NCBI GenBank assembly: GCA_014238945.1
Contig: JABAAB010000061.1
Coordinates: 1-64,000, forward strand
Length of the DNA: 64,000 nt
From: Lysobacterales bacterium
GTDB taxonomy: Bacteria; Pseudomonadota; Gammaproteobacteria; Xanthomonadales; SZUA-36
Direction: 5' to 3'
In this document: positions 54,985-63,537 of the stretch, in pieces
Position numbering within the stretch: position 1 is the stretch's first letter
How the letters are laid out: every line of letters starts with the position of its first letter
Position numbers and translations under genes: made by a program
Notes under the pieces: model-generated
The model's database searches: none
The model's input: only the letters and a program-made list of their open reading frames with translations
What the model was told of the DNA's origin: nothing

Positions 54985-55919
54985 GCTGCAGCTTCCTTGT
55001 CCTGGAAATAACGCAGGATCATGATCGGAACGATGAGCAGCGACAGCAGGACGATGGCGATCGCAGACGACAATGGCCAGTCCATATTGAAAAAGTACTC
55101 GTCGTACAGCACCCGGCCGATCATCAGGTTGTCCGGACCACCAAGCAGTGTAGGAATCACGTATTCCCCCATGGCCGGAATGAAAACCAGCATGGATCCT
55201 GCAATGACTCCCGGCAAAGACAGCGGCAGGGTGACATCAATGAAGGTCCGCACCGGACCGGCCCCGAGGTCAGCCGCCGCATCTCTCAGGTCGCCATCGA
55301 GTTTCTCAAGACTCGCATAGAGCGGCAGGATCATGAACGGCAGGTAGCTGTAAACAATTCCGATATAGACGGCGAAATCGGTATACATCATTTCCAGTGG
55401 TGCATCGATAATACCCAGACCCATCAAAGTCTTGTTGATCAGGCCGTAGGTGTTCAGCAGGCCAAGCCAGGCATAGACACGCAACAGGAACGAGGTCCAG
55501 AATGGCAGGATGACGAGCAACAGGAAGATGGTTCTCCATTTGCCTTCCGCACGTGCAATCGCATAGGCCATGGGATAACCGATGAGCAGAACCAGGACGG
55601 TGGACACCGAGGCAAACTTGACCGAACTCCAGTAAGTGTACATATACAGGCGGTCATTGAAGATGGCCCGGTAATTATCCAGCGTGCCCTGGAACCACTG
55701 TACTGCCCCGGCGGCCCAGTCAAACATTGGTGTGTAGGGTGGGCGCGCCATGACCGGGTCCGCCAGGCTGATCTTTAAAATGATCACCAGGGGGAGGAGG
55801 AAAAAGAGCAGCAGCCAGATATACGGTATGCGGACCATCAACTGATTGACCGCACGACCGGACAGCCGCCGGTTTACAAACCGGACCAGGCGATCGCTGC
55901 TTTTAACCAGTGTGTTCAC
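54981..55919 (-). CDS. potH: Polyamine ABC transporter permease, PotB/PotH-like
   Basis: 312 residues with six helices. The EAA loop reads DAAADLGAGPVRTFIDVTLP. It pairs with the PotI-like permease to form the channel. Starts with GTG overlapping the potG-like stop (GTGA), and its own stop overlaps potI. Confidence 0.92.
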   Translation of the reverse strand: MNTLVKSSDRLVRFVNRRLSGRAVNQLMVRIPYIWLLLFFLLPLVIILKISLADPVMARPPYTPMFDWAAGAVQWFQGTLDNYRAIFNDRLYMYTYWSSVKFASVSTVLVLLIGYPMAYAIARAEGKWRTIFLLLVILPFWTSFLLRVYAWLGLLNTYGLINKTLMGLGIIDAPLEMMYTDFAVYIGIVYSYLPFMILPLYASLEKLDGDLRDAAADLGAGPVRTFIDVTLPLSLPGVIAGSMLVFIPAMGEYVIPTLLGGPDNLMIGRVLYDEYFFNMDWPLSSAIAIVLLSLLIVPIMILRYFQDKEAAA

Positions 55920-57112
55920 TCTTTCAGCAACACCATGCTGGCGATATCCCAGTGGATATGGACGGTCGCGTCCCAGTCGATCATTCGTTCCGACTGGCGT
56001 TCGCGGTTCTGTGCACTGACCTGGATAATTTCACCGGTCTCAAGCCGCACCCGGTAAAGCGACAGGTTGCCAAAGTAGCCCTGGTCCTCCACGGTGCCGG
56101 TCAGCACGGCCGTGTCAGCGGTTTCCGGCGGGCTGGTCGAAATCCATATCTTTTCGGGACGCACTGCAAGACATACCGTGTCTCCGTTGGATATTCCATT
56201 CTTCACAGGCACCTGCAGCGTCATATCCAATGCAGGCAGGCTCACACTCATTTCACTGCCTGATACGGATTCCACCGAGCCTTCGAAACTGTTGATGGTG
56301 CCAATAAAATCCGCCGTGAAGCGGGTCTCAGGGTATTCATAGATTTCTGTGGGTGTACCGACCTGTGGAAAACGGCCCTGGTCCATGACTGCGATGCGGG
56401 TGGAGAGTGTCATGGCCTCCTCCTGGTCATGGGTCACCACGATGAAGGTAATACCGCTTTTATACTGGATATTGGCCAGTTCAAACTGTGTGCTTTCACG
56501 CAACTTTTTGTCCAAAGCACCCAGGGGCTCATCCAGTAGCAGAACCTTGGGACGTTTTACGATGGCACGTGCCAGCGCCACCCTCTGACGCTGCCCACCG
56601 GACAACTGAGCCGGCTTGCGCGGGCCAAAATCCGACATCTGGACCAGATCAAGAACATCGGCCACACGCTCGGAGATCACCGCTTTCCGCATACCGTCGC
56701 GTTTCAGCCCATAGGCGATGTTTTTTGCCACGGTCATGTGGGGAAACAGTGCGTAGGACTGGAACATCATGTTTACAGGCCTTCTGTGCGGTGGGATTCC
56801 CGCCATATCAACACCGTCGATGACAACACGCCCGGTGCTGGGCTCTTCAAAGCCGGCCAACACACGCAACAAGGTGGTTTTACCAGACCCGGATCCACCC
56901 AGGATGGAGAACAGCTCACCCTGGTAGATATCCAGGTCCACCCGGTCAACCGCCGCAAAGTCTCCAAAGTGCTTGGAAACGCCCTCCACCCGGATGAAGG
57001 GCTCTATGGTCGGGTCCATCCACGGTCTGCCGTGGCCGATGGGTGCCGATTTTGCTTCGGTGTTCACGGCGATGGTCTCGTGTTGTTTGTACACATTTCC
57101 TGAATCATTCAA
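55916..57112 (-). CDS. potG: Polyamine ABC transporter ATPase, PotA/PotG-like
   Basis: 398 residues: Walker A GGSGSGKTTLLR near 73, signature LSGGQRQRVALARA, Walker B VLLLDEPLGALD, H-loop VTHDQEEA; C-terminal TOBE-type domain (about 300-395). Cytoplasmic motor of the importer. Overlaps the potF-like gene by 8 bp and the potH-like gene by 4 bp. Confidence 0.95.
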   Translation of the reverse strand: MNDSGNVYKQHETIAVNTEAKSAPIGHGRPWMDPTIEPFIRVEGVSKHFGDFAAVDRVDLDIYQGELFSILGGSGSGKTTLLRVLAGFEEPSTGRVVIDGVDMAGIPPHRRPVNMMFQSYALFPHMTVAKNIAYGLKRDGMRKAVISERVADVLDLVQMSDFGPRKPAQLSGGQRQRVALARAIVKRPKVLLLDEPLGALDKKLRESTQFELANIQYKSGITFIVVTHDQEEAMTLSTRIAVMDQGRFPQVGTPTEIYEYPETRFTADFIGTINSFEGSVESVSGSEMSVSLPALDMTLQVPVKNGISNGDTVCLAVRPEKIWISTSPPETADTAVLTGTVEDQGYFGNLSLYRVRLETGEIIQVSAQNRERQSERMIDWDATVHIHWDIASMVLLKE

Positions 57113-58190
57113 ATCCTGCCTTTAAATTCGCCCAGATCCGGTTCAGCCGGCGCTGGTCTTTCAGTTTCCACGCCGTGCGTGTATGGATACGTTTCAGCAT
57201 TTCCGGTGGCGGGAACAGGAACGGGTCACTGAGTACGTCCGGGCGAACAAAGGCGTGTGCTGCCAGGTTGCCGGGATTGTAAAAATTGTAGTTGCCGGTG
57301 TTGGCACCCACCTCGGCTCGCATCAGGTAGTTCAGGAAAATGTGGGCGTTTCGGGGGTGCGGAGCATCGTTGGGCATCAGGAACATATCGGTCCAGTCAT
57401 TGGCCCCTTCGATCGGCAGTTGGAACGCGAGACGGACATCTGCCCCGGCCTCGAATGCGCCATTTTCTGCAAAACGAAAATCCCCTGTCCAGGTGATCCC
57501 CACACAAATCTCCTCGGCTGGCAGATCGATCAAAAGGCGGGAACTGTCGTAATAACGCACATAGGGATGAACCGACTTCAGGACCTGCTCGGCCTCCGCC
57601 CAGGCCACTTCATCAGTGGTGTTAATGTCATAGCCAAGATACAACAGCGTAAGTCTCATGACAGTACCCGGATCATCCAGGAATGAGACACCGCAATCAG
57701 CAAAGCGGCTGATCACGGCGGGATCAAATACCATGGCAGCACTGTGTAGCGGCGCATTTGGCATACGTTCGTGCACCATGTCCACGTTGTAGGCGATACC
57801 CGTGCTGCCCCAGGCGTAAATAAAGGCGTGCTCATTGCCGGGGTCGGAAAAAGCGGCACGCTGGATGATTTCAGGGTCCATATTCTTGAGATTGGGCAGA
57901 CGACTTTTATCCTGCTTTTGAAACACCCCCACCGGTAACAGCCGCTGCAAGTCTACCCCGGCCAGCCCCACCAGGTCATAACCCGTGCTTCCAGCGAGCA
58001 TCTTGCTGATAACGATAATGTCGTTAGCGTAGGTGTCGTAAACAATCCGGATACCGAACTCCTCTTCGAATCCCCTGATCGTATCCGGTGGGATATAGTC
58101 TGCCCAGGTGTAGATATTTACAACGGGTTCCTCTTCTGCAAATGAGGATATGGATAACAGCAGAAGCGTGATGTGAAGTAGAAATCTCAC
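57105..58190 (-). CDS. potF: Polyamine-binding periplasmic protein, PotD/PotF-like
   Basis: 361 residues, GTG start, signal peptide MRFLLHITLLLLSISSFA. The fold of bacterial solute-binding proteins for putrescine/spermidine shows in VNIYTWADYIPPDTI, YDLVGLAG and ICVGITWTGDFRFAENGA. Captures the ligand outside the inner membrane. First gene of the operon potF-potG-potH-potI; which polyamine it prefers cannot be told. Confidence 0.93.
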   Translation of the reverse strand: MRFLLHITLLLLSISSFAEEEPVVNIYTWADYIPPDTIRGFEEEFGIRIVYDTYANDIIVISKMLAGSTGYDLVGLAGVDLQRLLPVGVFQKQDKSRLPNLKNMDPEIIQRAAFSDPGNEHAFIYAWGSTGIAYNVDMVHERMPNAPLHSAAMVFDPAVISRFADCGVSFLDDPGTVMRLTLLYLGYDINTTDEVAWAEAEQVLKSVHPYVRYYDSSRLLIDLPAEEICVGITWTGDFRFAENGAFEAGADVRLAFQLPIEGANDWTDMFLMPNDAPHPRNAHIFLNYLMRAEVGANTGNYNFYNPGNLAAHAFVRPDVLSDPFLFPPPEMLKRIHTRTAWKLKDQRRLNRIWANLKAGFE

Positions 58191-58395
58191 TTACTATCCG
58201 TACCGACCGGTTGTTGCAGACAGCACCGGCGCGGACCGGGTTGTGTCTGGGTTTTGGGAGTGCAAATGAGGTTGTCGGTTCGCATTGAAACTATATTGCC
58301 AGAAATCCGGGGTTCCTGGGAGAGCGGGGTTTTTGACAGAATACCTGTTACGAAATGGCAGTTATGCTATCAGGACAACAATAGCAGAGGGAACC

Positions 58396-58770
58396 ATGAC
58401 CATCGATGAGGCAACGATTTACGACGTGGTGATCGTCGGGGGCGGAATCACCGGCCTTTTGACCGCCTACATGCTGCGTGATCAGAACGTACTGCTCCTC
58501 GAGCGCACGGGGCGCCTCGGTGGCAAGGTCAAAACCATCACCATCGGCAACATCCAACTCTGCGGCGACTACACCCACCGGGTGTCGTACCTGGCCGGCG
58601 CAGCGTACAGCAGCTTGCGTGCGGCACGTGCCCTCGGCAGCAAACACGTCGTTCCCGGAGACAAGGAGGTCGTGCTTCCGGACCCCCCCCGATGGGGTCG
58701 CTTCGGGTTCGCCTCGCTCGCGGCTGCCGTCGCAGGTGTCGTTGCCGCCGTGATCGGCTTTACCGCCTGA
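58396..58770 (+). CDS. 124-residue mini-flavoprotein keeping only the ends of an amine-oxidase-like protein
   Basis: From an ATG preceded by AGAGGG: FAD site VVIVGGGITGLLTAYML and LLERTGRLGGKVKT (about 10-48), then directly NIQLCGDYTHRVSYLAGAAY (about 53-72), the C-terminal FAD signature of amine-oxidase-like proteins, then RAARALG and a C-terminal hydrophobic helix (about 105-123). Several hundred middle residues are absent. A doubled ACCATC at 58534-58545 marks the join. It may be a deletion remnant, or an unusual small protein. Divergent from potF and convergent with the TetR gene. Confidence 0.6.
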   Translation: MTIDEATIYDVVIVGGGITGLLTAYMLRDQNVLLLERTGRLGGKVKTITIGNIQLCGDYTHRVSYLAGAAYSSLRAARALGSKHVVPGDKEVVLPDPPRWGRFGFASLAAAVAGVVAAVIGFTA

Positions 58771-58786
58771 TATTAAAGGGTGACCC

Positions 58787-59437
58787 CTATTCCCCTTTTC
58801 GGTTCATGACCAGGTACGCGACAAGATTCCAACTCAGCTCCGTTATGAAATCCTCATCGCTCAACTCGAGTGTCCTCGCCGGAGTCGCTGTGGGGAACAG
58901 CGCGCGTTCATTGATGCTGGTGATCAAAACCAGGCAAAACAACTTGATCCGGGCCTCGTCGGGGGGTTCCTGTCCTTGCACCCCGAGTGCTTCGAAGATT
59001 GGAGTCAGGATCTCCAGGTAGCTGGCCCGACGCCCGGCGGCCGATACACCCAGTTCAATATCCGGGTGTAATCGCAGATAGAGATAAATCGTACGCAAAA
59101 TTGGCTCATTGTCCCGAAAGAAATTAACGTGTTGTCTCACCACGTGGGTGACACGCTCTTCTACCGATGTGTGTCGCCGTCGTTGCTCTTCATCCCATAG
59201 TGCCTTCCCCCACCCGTTCAAGCGCAGGTCGTATCGCCTATAAAGCGCCGGCAACAGCGCGTTCTTGTCCTGAAATCGCCGGTACAGCGTGGCCGGTGCA
59301 ACACCCGCCTCACTGGCCAGCTGACGGGTGGTGATCTGCTCGAAAAAGTGATTCTCGAGCAGACGCTCCAGTGCAACGAGGATCTTCTTCCGGGTGTCCC
59401 GTGATCGTTGTTGTTGGGGTTCATGTATCTGTGTCAA
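58787..59437 (-). CDS. TetR-family transcriptional regulator
   Basis: 216 residues, TTG start. HTH at about 35-63 (ITTRQLASEAGVAPATLYRR), preceded by the usual helix; the remaining helical domain should bind a ligand. Divergent from the CPBP protease with 118 bp between, a region holding two copies of an 18-bp operator-like sequence, so it probably represses that gene and perhaps itself. Confidence 0.92.
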   Translation of the reverse strand: MTQIHEPQQQRSRDTRKKILVALERLLENHFFEQITTRQLASEAGVAPATLYRRFQDKNALLPALYRRYDLRLNGWGKALWDEEQRRRHTSVEERVTHVVRQHVNFFRDNEPILRTIYLYLRLHPDIELGVSAAGRRASYLEILTPIFEALGVQGQEPPDEARIKLFCLVLITSINERALFPTATPARTLELSDEDFITELSWNLVAYLVMNRKGE

Positions 59438-59481
59438 TATCTGGGCCTCTCAAATTCTCGGACAGACACAAGCTTAGCAAA

Positions 59482-59499
59482 TGTGAACATGCGTTTACA
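59482..59499. promoter_or_regulatory. Operator-like repeat 1 (TetR target)
   Basis: TGTGAACATGCGTTTACA, an imperfect dyad: TGTGAAC against GTTTACA, 6 of 7 pairs. It covers the -35 box of the CPBP promoter. A second copy starts exactly 40 bp downstream. Confidence 0.7.
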
Positions 59500-59522
59500 A
59501 ATTGTTTCGTAATCCATATAAT
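59494..59522 (+). promoter_or_regulatory. Near-consensus sigma-70 promoter of the CPBP protease gene
   Basis: -35 TTTACA (59494-59499), 17-bp spacer, -10 TATAAT (59517-59522). The best promoter seen in the window; the -35 lies in operator 1 and the -10 touches operator 2. Confidence 0.8.
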
Positions 59523-59539
59523 GTGATCGTATGTTTACA
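59522..59539. promoter_or_regulatory. Operator-like repeat 2 (TetR target)
   Basis: TGTGATCGTATGTTTACA, same outer parts as repeat 1 (TGTGA...GTTTACA, 13 of 18 identical by eye). It starts at the last base of the -10 and covers the transcription start region. Confidence 0.65.
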
Positions 59540-59555
59540 TTTTTGGAGAAATAAC

Positions 59556-60332
59556 ATGAATCGACGAACCCTCTGGGTACTGAGTGCCATCGCCTTTCTG
59601 ACCCTCCCGCTATGGGGCAAATTGCTCTCGGCGTTGGGTCTGTTGAATCCGGATGCGGATCAACTGACCAGATATTTCATCAACAAGGGCCTGTTCGCTG
59701 TCGCGCTGCTGGCCATGCTCGCGAAATGGGATGGCTTGCGGAATTACGGTTTCAAACGCGGCAAGAGCTGGTGGTTCCTGCTTCCGGCGGCACCGATCCT
59801 TATCCTGACGACCCTGGTCATGGCGAATCCGGAAGCACAGTACGGCTTTGACCTGGTCACCGCCCTGGGCTGGATCCTGGTCACGATTTTCATCGGCATT
59901 GGTGAGGAAGGTCTGTTCAGGGGCCTGTTGTGGCGGGCCCTGGAGGAACGAGGCGTACTGACTACCAGCCTGGTGACCTCGGTGCTGTTCGGCAGCATTC
60001 ATCTGGGGTGGGTATTCGAGGGCATGCCCTTGCATATTGTCGCCAGCCAGGTTGTCTTCGGCGTAGGCATGGGCATGATGTTCGCCGCTGTCAGGCTGGT
60101 TTCCGGCTCCCTGCTGGCCGCAATCCTGCTGCATGCGTTTTTCGACTCCGGCATGCTCATCGCCTCGGGCGGGGTCCAGGAGATATACGATGACACGATG
60201 AGCGTCGCACGACTTCTGGTTCCAGGTATCGCTTTCTTTGCCTGGGGGCTGATCTGCATCCTGGTGGTTCAACGTCGTCGGACCACCAGGGCCATTCCGC
60301 CCACAACCGAAGTGCCGCGATCCGCACCCTGA
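59556..60332 (+). CDS. CPBP family intramembrane metalloprotease
   Basis: 258 residues with about eight helices. Catalytic motifs: EExxxR as EEGLFR (Glu117, Glu118, Arg122), FGSIH (His149) and HAFFD (His193, Asp197). CPBP (Abi/Rce1-like) proteins cut prenylated or hydrophobic peptides, or serve in bacteriocin immunity; the substrate is unknown. TTTGGAGA precedes the ATG at 59556. Control by the divergent TetR regulator is suggested by two repeated operators on its promoter. Confidence 0.92.
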   Translation: MNRRTLWVLSAIAFLTLPLWGKLLSALGLLNPDADQLTRYFINKGLFAVALLAMLAKWDGLRNYGFKRGKSWWFLLPAAPILILTTLVMANPEAQYGFDLVTALGWILVTIFIGIGEEGLFRGLLWRALEERGVLTTSLVTSVLFGSIHLGWVFEGMPLHIVASQVVFGVGMGMMFAAVRLVSGSLLAAILLHAFFDSGMLIASGGVQEIYDDTMSVARLLVPGIAFFAWGLICILVVQRRRTTRAIPPTTEVPRSAP

Positions 60333-60355
60333 CTTTTATCTGCAAAACTCCTTGT

Positions 60356-60377
60356 CGGGCGGGCCCTTGCCCGCCCG
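60356..60377 (+). terminator. Hairpin after the CPBP gene
   Basis: CGGGCGGGC, loop CCTT, GCCCGCCCG: a perfect 9-bp GC-rich stem 23 nt after the stop. No T-run follows, but it is well placed as the terminator. Confidence 0.6.
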
Positions 60378-60481
60378 CTTCACTGACGGAACACCGCATG
60401 GATCAGATTGCGAAGCCCGACCCCACGACAGGCCTGTGTATCCGCGAGAATGCCATTTTCTCACGTACCCAATGCACAACA

Positions 60482-60907
60482 TCATTGCGGTGGCTGGTTA
60501 TCCATTTTTTCCCATACCATGGGTAACGCCAGCCAGCCAAGGGCCATTGCAGGTAAAAAAACCAACGGCAAATCAATCCACCAGTGTGTCTGTGGCAACT
60601 GACCGGTGAGTATTTCCAGGATATGACCCAATGCGTGGGCGACCATGAAAAAGGTCACACACAGGTAAACCGGCCGGCATTTCTGCAGGTTGCTTCCGCA
60701 CCAGATCAGGGCAACACCAAAGGTCAGGTAGGTGGCTGCCACGTCGTGGATAAAATGCTTGTTGGCCACACCGGTAGCGGCGAGGTCTGCCGGGATGGTG
60801 ACAAACCAGTGATTGGCCGATGCGGCCATCCACACCGCATTGGCGATCATCACCAGACCACCGATGCGAAAAAACCAGCGAACACCGGATCTGAAATTAT
60901 TCTGCAT
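60482..60907 (-). CDS. Small four-helix membrane protein
   Basis: 141 residues with four hydrophobic helices and short loops (MIANAVWMAA, HFIHDVAATYLTFGVALIW, FFMVAHALGHILEI, WWIDLPLVFLPAMALGW). Histidines sit in helices 2-4, suggestive of a ligand or metal but not proof. No named family recognised. Divergent from the VOC gene. Confidence 0.75.
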   Translation of the reverse strand: MQNNFRSGVRWFFRIGGLVMIANAVWMAASANHWFVTIPADLAATGVANKHFIHDVAATYLTFGVALIWCGSNLQKCRPVYLCVTFFMVAHALGHILEILTGQLPQTHWWIDLPLVFLPAMALGWLALPMVWEKMDNQPPQ

Positions 60908-61066
60908 GCCTCACCCACTGTTTCATTACAAAGTCCTGCAACATCCTCTAACGAACGGTCCGTGTTGACAAGTACATTGCAGGTCGCATCCCTGCAAGTG
61001 TTGCACAAGCTGACCGCCTGCCCGATGATGACCCGGCAGGTACGAAAACACCCCAGGAGACCCAGA

Positions 61067-61486
61067 ATGCACAAGAGCCAGCTTGCCGGATTCATCATTG
61101 ACTGCCAGACCGACGACGTCGGGAAGGCCACGGATTTCTGGTCGGAGGCACTGGGTCTTGTCGCTGAGAAAAGTTCTGACCCTGTCGAATCAGATTACCG
61201 TCAATTGCTGCCCCGGCCTGAAGACATTCATATCGAGGTACAAAAAGTAGACCATCCCAGCCGTCTGCACCTGGATATTGAAACCAATGATATCGACGCG
61301 GAAGTGAAACGCCTGCAAGCGCTTGGCGCCACCCGTGTTACAGCCATCCGCCGCTGGGTGGTGATGGAGGCACCCACCGGTCAACGGTTCTGTGTGGTCA
61401 AACCCGTTCGTGCAACTTTGAGGGAACCGCCAACGAGTGGGATTAGTTCTTTGACTGGCGTTTATCCCTGTCCAGCACTTGGGTGA
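61067..61486 (+). CDS. VOC/glyoxalase family protein
   Basis: 139 residues of the vicinal-oxygen-chelate fold: LAGFIIDCQTDDVGKATDFW, IHIEVQKVDHPSRLHLDIET and EAPTGQRFCVVKPV. CAGGAGA precedes the ATG. The metal-ligand pattern of the glyoxalase-like subgroup is only partly visible, so activity is uncertain. Single gene. Confidence 0.88.
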   Translation: MHKSQLAGFIIDCQTDDVGKATDFWSEALGLVAEKSSDPVESDYRQLLPRPEDIHIEVQKVDHPSRLHLDIETNDIDAEVKRLQALGATRVTAIRRWVVMEAPTGQRFCVVKPVRATLREPPTSGISSLTGVYPCPALG

Positions 61487-61528
61487 ATAGATGTGGCAAC
61501 CGTATGGCAGTGTTGATACCGTCCATTG

Positions 61529-62203
61529 TTACCTGCAGTTTTCGGAAATCAATTTGTTCAGATCATTCTGGGTTTGGTAGGAAAAGCGGATGCGGTCCAG
61601 ATCGGCAAGCTCCGCCCGCCAGGATGCACACAGCTGTTGTTGCTGAGCCTTCTGGGCTCTTTTGACCCCTGCCGCCACCTTCATACCGGGGTCTGCCGAG
61701 GAGCATTCGCTCCTGACCTTGCGCCATTGTTTCTGGATACGTTTGCGCTCATCCGGCTCCAGAAAAGTAGGGCTCCAGCTGTCCCCGGGTACCTGGTATT
61801 CACTCTTGTATGCCTGCAATTGCCCCACACGGTCGTAATAAACCGGGTAACTCTGGGACAGGGCCTTCAGGCTCAGTGACGCCTTGATGCACCGTTCCCG
61901 GGTCTCATTTATATCAATGGGTTGCACCTCGGGGGCTGGCGATGCGTGTTCCTTGCGCGCATTCTGCTGCAACTGTAAATCATCGGATCTTTTTTGTGCC
62001 TCTTCCACCTGTTCCGGGGAGGGCGTCCCCTCCATGGCCACACCGGAGGAGTTGACGTCATCCGGGCAGGACTCTGAGTAGTGGGTCACATTATTATCGT
62101 CCACCCATTTGCACATCTCGGCGGGCAAGGAATACGGTACAACGGCAAGTAACAAGCACGTTGGCCGCCGAAATAATTTGAGGACCCTATCAGAATATGC
62201 CAT
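61529..62203 (-). CDS. DUF4124-domain protein
   Basis: 224 residues. A hydrophobic N-terminal stretch (about 18-28) leads into the DUF4124 domain MCKWVDDNNVTHYSESCP. A coiled, glutamine-rich middle and a C-terminal Cys-containing part follow. DUF4124 proteins are small secreted or periplasmic proteins of unknown function. The frame is open upstream, but ATG 62203 has AAGG before it. Five bases from the acyltransferase stop, so co-transcribed. Confidence 0.82.
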   Translation of the reverse strand: MAYSDRVLKLFRRPTCLLLAVVPYSLPAEMCKWVDDNNVTHYSESCPDDVNSSGVAMEGTPSPEQVEEAQKRSDDLQLQQNARKEHASPAPEVQPIDINETRERCIKASLSLKALSQSYPVYYDRVGQLQAYKSEYQVPGDSWSPTFLEPDERKRIQKQWRKVRSECSSADPGMKVAAGVKRAQKAQQQQLCASWRAELADLDRIRFSYQTQNDLNKLISENCR

Positions 62204-62208
62204 GTTAC

Positions 62209-63537
62209 CTACCTTCTGAGCGGATTTACTCCCGCAAGCACAGCCCCTGCAAATGGCAGTGCCAGGACCACGATACGCAAACCGAACCATCCATCACCCA
62301 CCACACCATCAAGGGCCAGCAACGCCAGCCCCGCACAGATCAGCAATGCAGAGGCAACCAGTCTCCATCGCGGGTAAATGTGATTACCTGAGGTGCCCCG
62401 TTCAAACCGCCCAAAACCGAGTGCAAACGGCAGCAACACCACCAGGTAAACGATCAGCCACACGGGCCGCAGCAGCCACCAGCTGTCCGTACCCGGCAGC
62501 ACTTTCAGCCCGATATCGCCAAACCAGTGTGCAAAAGCAATGGCCAGGGTCGAGGCGGTCAGGTGCCACAGGAACACCGTCATGATCATGCTGTTGACCA
62601 GCACGACCACCGTCCAGGGGGTGGCGCGTGATAACCAGCGGCGCATCGGTACTTCAAAGGATAAAAGCAAACCACACTGGACGATACCCAATGCCAGCAT
62701 GGAAATTTTCGGTGGCAGGGTATTACTGACTTCCTGGCCCGGTACACTGACCATGCTGATGGGATAGGGTCCAATGGTAATCAGACCCACCAGCACCACA
62801 CCCCCACCAATGACCCAGGCCAGGCCTTGTTTTACACCCGCCATGTAGCCGTCGCGCCAGGCATAGCCCAGTTGATGAACCGCCAGCCACACAAAGGCAT
62901 AGTTGAGCCATCCGACTGCCTGCAGATCGGCCGCAAAGAACAACAGGTCATCAACAATGGCAGCCACAACCAGCACCCCGAAAGACCAGAAACCGTAGCG
63001 CTGCCAGGCGCTGTAGGTGATTGGCACGAGAACGACAACAAACACGTAGACGGCCAGGAACCAGATCGGTATCAAAGCCATCTGGGATGCGATTTTCGTT
63101 GCTTCCGGACGCAGACCAAGTCCATTCGCACCAATCGCCAGCAAAATCCACAGCACAATGAGTGGCAAAACCGGGCCAACCAGGCGTTGCAGACGTACCT
63201 GCAGCCACCCCGCATAGGTTTGACCCTTGCGTTGCGCCGATTGCCACGAGATGCCGTTGGAAAAACCACCGACCAGGAAGAACACCGGCATGACCTGGAA
63301 CACCCAGGTCATCCAGCGTGTCCAGGGCTGGTGCTCCAACATATTTGAAATGTGGATGGCACCATCGGCCACATAAGGTGCCGCCATCAGCCAGTGGCCG
63401 AACACCACTGCAAAGATGGAAAGAGCGCGTAGGAAATCCACGTAGCGGTTGCGTGATTCCGGGGTTTTGCCAGCCATGGCCGAGGCCTGTGACCAGATGC
63501 TACGCCGGGAACTGCTGGATGTGGAATTGTTGTTCAT
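62209..63537 (-). CDS. Acyltransferase-3 family membrane protein
   Basis: 442 residues, about ten helices. RYVDFLRALSIFAVVFGHWL near the start contains the membrane-acyltransferase arginine and catalytic-type histidine; FFLVGGFSNGISW is the second conserved block. Such enzymes O-acylate surface carbohydrates or peptidoglycan. The start overlaps the stop of the amidohydrolase gene (ATGA), so both belong to one operon. Confidence 0.9.
   Translation of the reverse strand: MNNNSTSSSSRRSIWSQASAMAGKTPESRNRYVDFLRALSIFAVVFGHWLMAAPYVADGAIHISNMLEHQPWTRWMTWVFQVMPVFFLVGGFSNGISWQSAQRKGQTYAGWLQVRLQRLVGPVLPLIVLWILLAIGANGLGLRPEATKIASQMALIPIWFLAVYVFVVVLVPITYSAWQRYGFWSFGVLVVAAIVDDLLFFAADLQAVGWLNYAFVWLAVHQLGYAWRDGYMAGVKQGLAWVIGGGVVLVGLITIGPYPISMVSVPGQEVSNTLPPKISMLALGIVQCGLLLSFEVPMRRWLSRATPWTVVVLVNSMIMTVFLWHLTASTLAIAFAHWFGDIGLKVLPGTDSWWLLRPVWLIVYLVVLLPFALGFGRFERGTSGNHIYPRWRLVASALLICAGLALLALDGVVGDGWFGLRIVVLALPFAGAVLAGVNPLRR

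Noticed and set aside
5619..58770. One polyamine pathway joining the Tat flavoprotein, the pot operon and the mini-flavoprotein
   Set aside because: The genes are up to 50 kb apart with no shared operator; substrate of the flavoprotein is not known.
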